Below, in pieces: positions 1 through 9,438 of a DNA stretch of 64,000 nucleotides; position 1 is the first letter of the stretch; each line of letters opens with the position of its first letter. A model generated the notes under the pieces. It saw only the letters and a program-made list of their open reading frames with translations. It ran no database searches and was not told where the DNA came from. Source of the DNA: Chrysophaeum taylorii (lineage: Eukaryota; Sar; Pelagophyceae; Pelagomonadales; Pelagomonadaceae); the NCBI GenBank assembly GCA_029834535.1, contig JAQMWT010000614.1, forward strand, positions 1 to 64,000, given 5' to 3'. The translations under genes and the position numbers were made by a program.

Positions 1-1923
1 GCGCTCCTCCTCCCGGTTGACAAGGTTGGCCTGCGTGAGAAGCACCTTGCCGTGAGCGTCGAGAACGACGTCAGTGCCCAGAATGCGAGTGCCACGAGGC
101 CCAAACAAGCTGGAGAGGGGTAGCCAAAGTACTGGGCACACATCTCAGCCAGCAGCGGTTGGGGATTTGAAGGCCAGAGCTGGGCCACGAGCTGATGAAC
201 GTGGTAGAAGCGATCCCATGAGGACGCCGCTACTCGAAGTGCTTCGGTGATGGGAAGGGTGGCCGCAAGGCGCTGGAGTGCAGTGGCCCGAGCTGTCTCG
301 CGCTGGGACGTTAGAGCACGCTGGAGTTGGGGTATGAGCACGGGTGTCGAGATGGTGGGGTCGACGAGGACGCCCATGGACACGAATTCGTGGGAGAGAG
401 GACCGTCGACGAGATGAACGTTGGCGGTCGCCGGAACCAGCGCCGCCGTGGGAAGCCAGCGTGGTACGGAGATCAGCCCGAAGTCCGTTCCACGCAGTCT
501 CGAGTGCCCGCCCCAGGCGGCAACCGGATGCGAGGAGGTGGTGCCAACGGTGCAACTCGTTACCTTGGGGAAAAGAGGCGAAACCCAGTACAGAGGCGAG
601 GCGGGGAGGTAGCCAGGGACCTCCAAGGCACCCGTAGGATCGCGAAGGTCGACGAGGTGTGGGAGGGCCTGGGCCGCCGTGCCAACAAAGGCGGCGGGGC
701 TGAGGTCGGCGCAGGAGCGAATGCCGCCACCCCCACTTCGAGCAGGAAGACGGAGGCGTTGGAGGACGATGCCGTTGGAGTCAAAAACCTGACGCGGATC
801 TGCGCCAAGTGCTGTGGCGACGAAGCTGAGGGCGGCAACGTCGAAGCGGCGGAGCGCGCTCAAGGCATTGGTGGGGTAGCAGTGTTGCGCGATGTAGTCC
901 ATGCGCGGGGCGATGCAGTAGCGGCCCAACGAGTACATGCAGTGGAGGAGACGTTCTGGAGCTTGGTGCGAATACGGCTCATGTAGCTCACCTGAGCGTC
1001 AACCTCGCGTTGCAAGGTAGCTTCGACATAGGCATCTCCGGCGTGGCCGGGGGAGCCGATGGGGACACCGTAGATTACGAGGCCGTCGGCGACAACGGGG
1101 ATACCAGCAAGAGTACGCGTGCCGTCAGGCGCAACTTGGACGTGGTCGTGAACATCGGGGTGGTCGAGAAGCCCCATGCCAAGTGCCGGACAGAACGCCT
1201 CGCACTTGTCGAGGCGGAGCTCCTCGCCGCTAGCTTGGATGTCGCGGGCGTACTGCAGGAGGGCGTCGACAACCTCACGAGGGAACCAGAGATGACGCCG
1301 TCGTCCATGCCAAATCGGGCGTAGCCGGCACATGAACGTAAGCGGGTGTCAAGGGCCTGAGCGGCCTCATGCGTTGCCAGACAGTACGCCGGTGGATAGG
1401 TGGGGTCGCCTTGCTGGCCGCCTTCGAGAGTCGAAGGGGGCGCGATCGAGGCCGGTGGGGCCGTGGAGGCCACCAGGATGCCGGCCGCAATTGCTTGATA
1501 AAGTGGCCAAAGGCACGCAGCTTAGCGTTGGCGTGGTTTGCGAGTTTGTCCACGACGGTCCGGCGCTTGAGCTCGTTGAAGGCGTTGCGTTTGTCCAGCT
1601 TGATGATGACCTGGTCGGTACTGCTCCCGCGTGGGTGCGGACGCCAAAGACGAGGCGCGAGGCCCGCCCTTGGCCCCGACGGCAACGTTGATCGGGTACA
1701 GTGCCTCAGAGAGCTCGGAGTGGAGGCTACGCACAAGGCACCGTCCAGTGGCACGGCGGCGGACGGTGCCAATGCCGATAGGTCGAACGTCAGGTGCTTG
1801 GTTAGCGTCAGCGGCGCGTCGTTTTACCAACGGAATGAGGGTTACCGTGGTGGTGATGAAGTAATACCAGTCAGGAAGAGCTCCACGAACGAACAAGGTC
1901 TCAAGGTTGTCGATTTTGTCCAT
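1..1923 (-). pseudogene. Decayed non-LTR (LINE-type) reverse transcriptase
   Basis: Reverse transcriptase of a non-LTR retrotransposon, readable on the minus strand but spread over at least three frames. From upstream to downstream I see a segment like RPIGIGTVRRR (about 1785-1740), palm motif A as IIKLDKRNAFN (about 1607-1575), GGQQGDP (about 1422-1402), and a catalytic-loop equivalent FGMDDG (about 1317), followed by the thumb region (1330-860). The canonical catalytic YxDD appears as MDD. The frame changes between these motifs make an intact protein impossible without several repairs, so I call it a pseudogene. The downstream part (below 860) also keeps long minus-strand frames and probably belongs to the same element, but has no diagnostic motif. 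The window edge truncates it. The order and spacing of the RT motifs support the family call well. Confidence 0.72.
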
Positions 1924-2010
1924 CGCCGAGCGTGCCTTGACGTTGCTCGGGAAGGGCTGGGCGAAAACGGAGAGGAATTCATTGCGGTGTTCTGTTCCTC
2001 GATTTAGGGT

Positions 2011-2050
2011 AGGATCAGGTAGGCGCGAGTAAGGATCAGGTAGGCGCGAG
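2011..2050. repeat. 19-bp direct repeat, two copies
   Basis: The sequence AGGATCAGGTAGGCGCGAG occurs at 2011-2029 and again at 2032-2050, separated by two bases. It lies in the narrow gap between the reverse-transcriptase remnant and the helicase remnant and may mark a junction between the two decayed elements. No function is implied. Confidence 0.85.
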
Positions 2051-2057
2051 AGCCAGA

Positions 2058-2620
2058 CAGTGATCCTCCAAGCCGTCTACGGCGACCTCGCAGACTATTT
2101 CCACGACCCGCGGCGGCTCTTTCAGCGCGCCATTCTCACGCCCCGTCGAAACGATGCTGTCGATGCTGACAACGCGCGCGTGACCGCGGCCTTTTTTTCC
2201 CGGAGACGAGGCGTCGGAGTTCTTTTCGGCTGACTAGGTTGGGTCGGAAGACGACGCCTCGCTCTTTACAGTCGAGTTTTCAACTCCCTGACAACCAACG
2301 GGATGCTGACTTTGATCGCGAGCTTAAAGTCTTCGCAACCTTGACCCGTCGCACGGCCACTGCAACGGTACCAGATACATGATCGATCGTGTCGTGTCAC
2401 CGAGGCTCCTCCAACCTGTATCCCTTAAGGCCCGCCGACGCCAAACGATCAACAAGAGCCAGGGCCAGACGCCCCGCGAGGTCGGCGTCCTCTTGCCCAG
2501 GCCCGTCTTCTGTCACGTCCAGCTCTACGTGGCTCTCTGTCGATCGGCAACCCTGAGGATATGCTCTTCTGAGTCGACGACGCCACCCTACCCCACACGT
2601 GCTGCGCAATACCGATAAGC
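2058..2620 (+). pseudogene. C-terminal remnant of a Helitron/Pif1-type helicase
   Basis: The plus strand retains pieces of the C-terminal half of a superfamily-1 helicase as encoded by Helitrons and related Pif1-like genes. At 2058-2240 one frame reads through VYGDLADYFHDPRRLFQRA followed by ILTPRRNDAVD, the block that precedes helicase motif IV in Helitron helicases. After a stop, NGTRYMIDRV (about 2365) corresponds to the conserved LCNGTRL block, and INKSQGQTPREVG (about 2448) is the conserved SQGQT motif, followed by LPRPVFCHVQLYVALCRS, which matches motif VI (usually VALSR). The order of four motifs in the same direction makes the call convincing. Stops and a frame change between the blocks show it is dead. 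The Rep nuclease and the N-terminal helicase motifs are absent from this stretch. Confidence 0.75.
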
Positions 2621-2644
2621 CCCCTCCCGGCGTCTACACGCGCA

Positions 2645-2980
2645 CTGTAAGTGAACTTACTGGGACCAGGTAAACTTACTGGGGTTTGAGATTGGGACTA
2701 GGTGAACTGAGTGACCAGGTGAACTTACTGGGACCAGGTGAACTTACTGGGGTTTTTAGAGTAAACTCAAGGGTTGGCGGCGCGTGCGGATCAAAGCAGC
2801 TTGGATTGGCGGGGGTGAGAGCGACGAGCTCAAAGGAGTGGGCGTGAGCACGAGTGGGTTTACGCCGAACTTACTGGGGTTAGAGATTTGGACTAGGTGA
2901 ACTAACTGACCAGGTGAACTTACTGGGACAAGGTGAACTTACTGGGGTTAGAGATTGGGACTAGGTGAACTTACTGGCCT
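2645..2980. repeat. Minisatellite based on GTGAACTTACTGGG
   Basis: At least eight imperfect copies of a unit resembling AGGTGAACTTACTGGGACC occur in two clusters (about 2650-2755 and 2868-2978), alternating with a longer spacer of the type GGGTTAGAGATTGGGACTAG. Between the clusters lies a unique stretch of about 110 bp starting GAGTAAACTC. The units are too divergent to be a very recent expansion. No gene is present. Confidence 0.85.
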
Positions 2981-3017
2981 GCACTTGTACTAACTTAACT
3001 TCTAACTTCAGACCTCT

Positions 3018-3300
3018 CCCGAGCGTGGGAGCCAGGCCGGACCGACAGGAGCCAGTCCGGAATCACGGGCCTGTAGACGAGGAGCGCCGAAAGGTCGGTC
3101 GGCGGAGAGTGACCATCAAGCTTGTCGCCATGCGACGAGGAGACCGCGATGTGACTGACAATCAACTCGTCGATAACCTTCCGTCTTCGCCCCCCGGCCA
3201 TACCCCGTCCCACTGCGAACGTTCCGGCTGCCAACCGGCCCGCCCGGGAGGCGAATAGGTGCCAACCTACGCCGGGAGGGCGGATGCCCTCGCAAGGCTC
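3018..3300 (+). repeat. Dispersed repeat, copy A
   Basis: This stretch is homologous, in opposite orientation, to 9711-9930. Shared blocks include GGAGACCGCGA, CACTGCGAACGT, CGCCCGGGAGGCGAA and ACCTACGCCGGGAG with only scattered substitutions and small gaps. Both copies carry an open frame containing RGDRDVTDN or RGDRDLTDN and PSHCER, but the similarity is at DNA level and the frames differ around it, so I treat it as an interspersed repeat fragment rather than a gene. A short GAGTAAACTCAA block lies near each copy (2759 and 9968). Confidence 0.7.
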
Positions 3301-3374
3301 AGGATTCATGAGGCACCGTCCTCCATCGCAACCGTAGTCGGCGATCAGGGTAAGGGATACTGGCTTGCTAAAAT

Positions 3375-5421
3375 GTGAAATGCTACGTAAAATGTGATGT
3401 GGAGATTCCCCTCATGATGAATCCCACTAAAAACAAAGATGCTGCGAGCCGACGCCACTCTACCATGAACCGTGGTCGCGGTGGAGGTATAATATCACTG
3501 TCTCCACCTTTTTATGCTCTAACTCCAAGCGTTGCACCGACTAGTTCCCCTACTCGGAAACATCAAACCTATTTGTCGGTGGCGCAAGGACATCAATCGA
3601 CGCCCAAAGCAGCTGCCCAACAACAGTCTAAATCGCAAGCAGCAAAGTCTGAGTATTTCCTGCTCAAGCATTGTAAATTTGATGTATTAGCGATGATGTC
3701 CGGGAACGTTACTGCTCTTGGCTCACCACCACCCAACTTTCTTATTCCGCAACACAAGGGCCCCCAGTGCTGGCTTAAATCTTTGCAGCAGCTGCTTACG
3801 GAAGCACAACAGACAGAGTTTGTAGACAATGTCCAATATCTCAGCTCCGTGTTGTGTGTCAAGACTAAGCGTATCCGAAACGCACCCGCTATATCTCCTA
3901 ACGAGGGTATCCGTTTTCATCGCTTCCCACCCATTAAAGGGGTCGTCAAAGTACATGTGACGTGTACAAAGTGCTACAATAAAGTTGATGCGCCAGGCAC
4001 ACCAGTCGTGCTCATCATTTGTAATGAAGATGAACTTAAAACTGACAGGATTCGCCAAATTATTGGGGATCATCTCGCGTCTGAGCAACATGCATCCCAC
4101 TGCTTCGACGTACCGCGCCCTTTCTTCTTGTTGATTTGTGCGTTGTGCGATCGGTCACATCATGGGATAGCTTTAATTCGCAACAGTCAACAGCCCTTCC
4201 AGCTTTCCTGCTTTAACGATCCAGCTGCCCACACCAGAGCTATAATCCTCCGTCTAGGAAAGTCCATTGCTATTAATACGCAGCTCAAAGAGGCAATCAT
4301 GCAAACTGCGACATCTCTTAAAGTTGATGCCTCCAATATCATTGTTAACCCTGACGATAGCAGCATGATTTTACTTCGGCTGCCCTTTATCTCGAGTGTA
4401 AATCTTGAGATTCTTGTAGCAGCTTGGTCTCTGTTACATTCTGTTGAAGATAAAGTTTGCGTAGTAACCAATCCGGACGAGCTGCTTAATGTGCTTGTCG
4501 AACGCTTCGTTGATGATGTTTCCCACCAATTTAACGCAATCTCCTCGGAGACGTTACCGCCAATGCGTAATTATTTTCGTCAACTATCACCTGTACAGCA
4601 AGCTGCTTTTAAAAATGTGCTAATCCAGGTTGGCTACCCTTCGGACATAAGTGATGTCTTTTCAGATGATACTTCTTCTGAAGATGTTTCACCAGCGCCG
4701 ATCAACAATCCTCCCGCTGAACCCACGCTAGATAAAACTAACAATAATATGACTGAATCTTTACATCAATTAAAAGAAGAGGTTCGGTCTTTATCCTTGC
4801 GTCTCACTAATATCGAACAGCAATTGATGGCGCAAGATCAACAACTATCGCTAGCATTAACATCTCTCACACAGATGCAAGAGACTTACGAAAATTTAAA
4901 CACCCAAGTGATTGAGAACATCAAGCATGTGTCTCTATTAGACAACATCTTGTCAAGTCTTCAGATGCATCAGGACATCATAATCCCGTCCTTTGCTGTA
5001 TTTGTCCATATCATTTCTCGGTCACTTATCTCATCTATTGGACAGCTCCCTCCAGATACGTATAATGAGGCTCAGCAAGTTCAAATCGACGCAGCCGCTC
5101 ATCATCTCCATGCAGCTATGTCGGATGCAAATGATCGTGTCATGCAAATGATCGTGTCATTCCTGCATTGGATCTACACGCTCTTACACCCGACTCTGCT
5201 ATGTCTTTCCTTTCATCTGTCATATCACCCTTGGTTACCTTGAGTGATGCAATGCGCAAAATACTAACACTACTAACGACCCACCATCTGATGTTCATAA
5301 TTCATCTTCTCCAGAGTTAAAGGAACTGGATGATAATAGCGAAGATGAATCGGACCATGCATCTGATGTGGATACTGATACAGCTTCTTTGCGTAACATT
5401 ACAACACGCTCGACATCATAA
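3375..5421 (+). pseudogene. Unrecognised repeated gene, copy 1 (frame broken near the C-terminus)
   Basis: A long AT-richer open frame (3375-5243, 622 codons) of unknown function that recurs in inverted orientation at the far end of the window. A start at 3375, 3417 or 3465 is possible. I see a basic low-complexity N-terminus, a central region with paired cysteines (CTKCYNK at about residue 195 and LLICALCDRSHHGIAL at about 250) that could bind metal, and a predicted coiled coil rich in Leu/Gln (about residues 458-515). No family is recognised. Compared with copy 2, a 17-bp tandem duplication (5127-5143 repeated at 5144-5160) and a 4-bp deletion near 5252 break the frame. The original C-terminus, acidic and ending NITTRSTS, is still readable at 5275-5421. 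Codon use and base composition differ sharply from the GC-rich cellular genes nearby, which suggests an invading element. Confidence 0.75.
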
Positions 5422-5948
5422 TTAATTGTTCTGTTGTTGTTTGTTCCATTGTCCACTGTTTTCATGTATATTGCACAAGTTCCGCCTCAAGAACGTCTGA
5501 AATGCATAAACCGCTTCCACACGTTGAGGGGCTCCAGAGAGCTACACTATTATGTGTGCGACACTGGAGGATTTTCACACCTATCTCTACACGAGGGTTT
5601 TCTCTCCGTAATACGGCTTTCCCTCTTTCTTCCTTTTTTCCTTACCCTCCCGCCCATTTTCTTTCACGACTATGAAGAACCCAGTCTGAAGCTCTTTTCC
5701 AACATGGAGTAGGCCTCCAGGTGCGTACCGTCGGGTACGGGGTTTTCTGTTTAATTAACAGAGACTTCGTTCCCCGTTGTCAGTGTAAACGCGTCTATGG
5801 GACCTAATGTCCTTAAGGAGTTAGGGCCTAAATCCCTACCTTGTGTAGTAGCATGTGACAAGCGGAATGGTCTGCACACGCCTAACTTGGCCCTAAGACT
5901 GCACGCAGTCTCTACCATGTGCCCGGAGAGGGTCAAATCTCTCCACTC
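5422..5948 (+). mobile_element. Conserved 3' part of the repeated element, copy 1
   Basis: The sequence after the coding part is shared almost base for base with the reverse complement of about 62013-62540, so the repeat unit extends about 500 bp beyond its gene. It contains a short open frame (5434-5712) whose first half is also open in the other copy, a small hairpin GTACCGTCGGGTAC (about 5726-5739) followed by a T-rich run, and a conserved block around TTAATTAACAGAGACTTCGTT. Similarity stops near 5948. In the other copy the same end is followed directly by a CAA/TTG microsatellite. I cannot identify a transposition mechanism. Confidence 0.75.
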
Positions 5949-6379
5949 TTAAGACATCTCGAGGGGGTGCAGAGAAATCTGCTGCCTCTTACCCTTATCC
6001 GTCCGTCGAGAACATGATCTCTTCCTTACCCTTCTTCTTCCTTTCTACACAATCAAATAGTCCTCTGATTTGTGCTTACCGCTCATCATCATGGTCTCTA
6101 GCGCGTCCCGAGGTATGTAGCACTATACACTTTACCTTTCTCGTGTAGTTCTAGATGCCGCCTGTCGTGTTCTGAGGATATAGGGAACATACCTTTTCAT
6201 TTTCCGAATTAAATACTTCCAGTCGTTCATGATGAGACGGGATGGTTTCCCAGGTGACTTACCCCTGCTTGCTAAATGCTCTGCACTAAGTACATATCCT
6301 CCCACCTTGTCCCCCCCTCGAGTCGCCGGCTCATTTCATCGAACTCAAGTCTCCATCGCGTCGTCGGCGGGGGCGGTAT
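5949..6379. other. Intergenic, nothing recognised
   Basis: About 430 bp of AT-richer sequence between the repeated element and a decayed minus-strand gene. There is no convincing gene, RNA or repeat, although the last part may still belong to the tail of the decayed gene. Confidence 0.5.
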
Positions 6380-7601
6380 CGGTATCAACGGGCTCGTCAT
6401 ACTTGGCGAAGACGCCTTCATTCCAAACGATTCCTTTGAAGTCGTCGTTTCCCAGCTTGTGTATAAGATCGCACACTTTGCCGTAGCGACTCTTCGTCGC
6501 CACCTGGATGAGTATACCCCGGGGATTTGGGCCGAGCTTGTGGCAGAGCGTCGCAAGCGACTCGCGCCCCGTCAGCCCAGCTGGCGGCGCGAAGTTGTGC
6601 TCGTATTAGAAATGTTGGCGCAGAGCAGCGACGAGAGCGAGTCGTCGGCCACCGTGTCGCCCCTTTTGTTCTTCTTCTGGACTGGCGTCGCCCTCGCTCT
6701 CATCGCCTGTTCGACGACACCACGGATATGGCGAGCGAGTCTGTTGTTCAAACTTGTCGGATCCGAAGATGTCCGGGGTGTGGTACGTCGCGTTAAGCTG
6801 GGCGTCGTGGTTAATGATGAGGCAGAAACGCACGACGCCGCGCTCGATAGTCTCCATACAATGATGCACGCTGATGCCCTTGACCGTGTAAAGTGCTGTG
6901 CGTGGTCATGCTCTGAGCGAGTTTGCCGTGGTTGTACTCGATGATCACGCCCACGAGCTTCGGCAGGTACTAGTCGAGGTTGCGGCGGCGATCCGCGCTG
7001 AGATTGTCGACGTCGTGGACTAACTGGAAGAGCTTACCCGAATAGCCCAGCGCGCTATAGCGCATCGCGCTGGAACTGCGCCAGGACGTGGCGCGCTGTG
7101 GCCGGGTCCATCTTGAGGCTGGGGATGTCGTACCGCGCACGGCAAGACGTTCTCGAAGAAGTCGGTAAGGAGGCGGATGGGGCGCTAATCGAGGTTTTCA
7201 TGAAGGACCGGGAGGTAGGCCAGCCGAATAGCAAGCCACCCCATGTGGAGCACGAGGGTCGCATGGGGTAGGCAGCTAGCTCGATGCCTGCTGTTGCTTG
7301 GTCTAAACAGGCTCTTTGTTCTAGGCGGCTAGCTCGTTCTTAGCCTGCTGTAGCTTGGTCTCTTAAGATCCTCTTTCTCTTTCTCGTACTCGAGATGCTT
7401 GACACACGCTCTCAGCCACGCGATCTCCGTTGATTGATCCTCGGCTTCGGGCTTGCGCGTTGCCATGACGGCCTCGGGTTGCCGGTACAGGGCTAGCGAC
7501 GGCGCGTTGTCGTAATCCTCGTCCGAATTTGGCGGTGCTTTGCTCAGCGTCGACTGAGCCCGACTCTTGTTGGTGCTCTGCAGTGTGTGGTCATCGTGCA
7601 T
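6380..7601 (-). pseudogene. Decayed gene of unknown function
   Basis: Protein-like sequence runs along the minus strand through several frames. The N-terminal part (7601-7329) is acidic and then predicted coiled coil (STEIAWLRACVKHLEYEKE). Further on come MDPATARHVLAQFQRD (about 7110), GYSGKLFQLVHDVDN (about 7050), KLVGVIIEYNHGKLAQ (about 6960), VHHCMETIERGVVRF (about 6865) and HKLGPNPRGILIQVATKSRY (about 6530), ending at a stop near 6355. In-frame stops (for example a TAG near 6980 and a TAA at 6606-6608) and at least two frameshifts separate these blocks. The consistent strand, order and composition argue for one former gene. I do not recognise the family; a mobile-element gene is plausible given the neighbours. 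Confidence 0.5.
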
Positions 7602-8427
7602 TTCGGCGGAGTTCAGGGCCTTGGCGAAGTCCGGGGCCTACACAGCGCGCTCGAGCACGCGGCTTGGGCTCGACGCCGGCGCCGTACCCGGGCGGACGGC
7701 CCGCGTCGTTGTAGCCGGCCAGTCCTAGGCCGGACAGCCGGACAGGTGGTTGGTCCAGCGGCTTCCGCCTGCGCCACAACAACAAGGATCAAGGCGGGGG
7801 GCTTTGCTTTTGAACTTTGTCGGTTACTGCAGTACGACCAGTGCCTCCAGCCAGCCGCATCTCCGTGGTAGTGTCGTCCAAGAGTCGCACCAATATCTCC
7901 TGCGAGCGCGGCATTGAGTTCTTCGTAGTCGAGAGTGAAATTTAGACTTGCACTAACACGTCGTGCGAAGCCAACGTCGATTTCCCACCAGCCTTCGGTG
8001 TCTCATGCCCTCGGTGCCGCAAAAAGTGGATCCGCTATTGCGAGAAGTTCCTAAAGGACGCGGCCGCAGCGCACTCCGAATAGCACCGTCTGCGCCGCCG
8101 GACGTAGGTGGGTCCGACAGAGGAGGTCGTGAAGTTTCTGTAGACGCAATGTCTGGCGGGCGGAGCGCCGCTCCGATCGCGTGGTTTCGCAGCCCGAAGT
8201 TGGTGTTCGATTGAGAACATTTTTGCGAAATCGCTGACGTGGCCTTGAGCTATAAAGATACGGGGAGCCGACACGAAAAGGTAGCAAGGGAAGTTCTACC
8301 CAGCCGATGACTCAGGAGTGACTCAAAACAGCGCTTAGGATTAGACCCTTGCATACGTCTTTACGCGTTGACACACACGTCACAAAGTCGTCAGAGATTC
8401 GATTGCCTGCCAACAACAACAGAAACA
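7602..8427. other. Intergenic, upstream region of the SnoaL-like gene
   Basis: About 825 bp without a convincing gene. A TATA-like element (CTATAAAG, about 8249-8256) sits roughly 175 bp before the start codon at 8428, and the last bases before the ATG are an A/C-rich leader (CAACAACAACAGAAACA), a common context for a eukaryotic start. Promoter assignment is tentative. Confidence 0.4.
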
Positions 8428-9438
8428 ATGAAGTCCTTCTTGCTCTTCGTATCCGCGGCCTCCGCCTTCACGTCGCCGGCCACCCACCACGGCATCCCGT
8501 CGTCCCACGCCCGCTCTTCCCGCACCGCCGTCACGATGATCGAAACCGACACACTGCTGGCTGCGCTACCGGGTGTGGCGGCGCTGGGCGTGAGCCTCCA
8601 AAAGAGCAACTTCGGCGGGGGCGTCGCGGTGGCGCCGATGCACACGGCGATGCCCACGGAGAAGGTGGACATCACGCTGGCACGCAACAACTTCAAGCGG
8701 TGGAACGATGCTCTCCAGACCAAGAACCCGACGGTGGTGGCGGACTTGTACTCGTCGGAGGCGCTGTCGTTCCTGCCGACGGTGTCGCCGATGCACATCA
8801 AGGACGGCACTAACACCGAGGAGTACTTCACTGCGTTCGTGCAGAAGAACCCGTTTGGCACCATCACGGATGACAGCGTGCAGCCTTACGGAACCGGCGA
8901 CGCGTACCTGCACTCTGGCTTGTACACGTTCGAGCTTGGGACTGGGGCGGAGCGTGCGCCGGTGCAGGCGCGTTTCTCGTACGTGTGGAAGAAAGAGGAC
9001 GGATCGTGGAAGATCTCGCACCACCACTCTTCGGTGCGCCCGGCCGGCCCAGACATGCTGCAGGTTGCCAGGGACAACTTCAAGAAGTGGAATGACGCGC
9101 TGCAGACCAAGGACCCAAAGAAGGTGGCTGCGCTGTACTCGGCTGCTGGCGACCTTTCCTTCCTCCCGACGGTGTCGCCGGAGCACATCAAGGACGGCTC
9201 CAGCACCGAGGACTACTTTACCGCGTTCGTGCAGAAGAACCCGTTCGGGACCATCACGGACGACAGCGTGATGGTCTTCGATGACGGCGACGCGTACCTG
9301 CACTCTGGCTTGTACACGTTCGACCTTGGCGAGGGGCGCAAGCGTGCCCCGACGGAGGCTCGCTTCTCGTACGTCTGGCGCAAGTCGGGTGGTGACTACA
9401 AGATCACCCACCACCACTCTTCGGTCCGCCCGGAGTAG
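8428..9438 (+). CDS. Plastid-targeted protein with two tandem SnoaL/CaMKII-association-like domains
   Basis: A 336-residue protein; ATG 8428 is chosen over an upstream in-frame Met because it starts a clear signal peptide (KSFLLFVSAASA) followed by FTSP and a Ser/Arg/His-rich stretch, the ASAF-type bipartite signal of heterokont plastids. Two NTF2-like domains of the SnoaL/DUF4440/CaMKII-association type follow (about residues 72-205 and 210-336). Each has an ARxNFKxWNDALQTK helix, LSFLPTVSPxHIKDG, YFTAFVQKNPFGTITDDSV, AYLHSGLYTF, ARFSYVW and a terminal HHHSSVRP. The repeats are nearly identical in DNA as well, so the duplication is recent. Proteins of this fold often bind small hydrophobic ligands or assemble into rings; the substrate here is unknown. 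The gene appears intact and intronless. The localisation inference is strong, the biochemical role open. Confidence 0.88.
   Translation: MKSFLLFVSAASAFTSPATHHGIPSSHARSSRTAVTMIETDTLLAALPGVAALGVSLQKSNFGGGVAVAPMHTAMPTEKVDITLARNNFKRWNDALQTKNPTVVADLYSSEALSFLPTVSPMHIKDGTNTEEYFTAFVQKNPFGTITDDSVQPYGTGDAYLHSGLYTFELGTGAERAPVQARFSYVWKKEDGSWKISHHHSSVRPAGPDMLQVARDNFKKWNDALQTKDPKKVAALYSAAGDLSFLPTVSPEHIKDGSSTEDYFTAFVQKNPFGTITDDSVMVFDDGDAYLHSGLYTFDLGEGRKRAPTEARFSYVWRKSGGDYKITHHHSSVRPE

Noticed and set aside
327-986. 219-codon plus-strand frame
   Set aside because: It lies opposite the reverse-transcriptase remnant and has no motif; its Gly/Arg/Glu bias is that of an antisense frame.
5726-5760. Possible rho-like or tRNA-like terminator at the GTACC hairpin
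   Set aside because: The hairpin is short and conserved simply because the whole repeat is conserved; there is no tRNA fold or known terminator class in a nuclear genome to match it.
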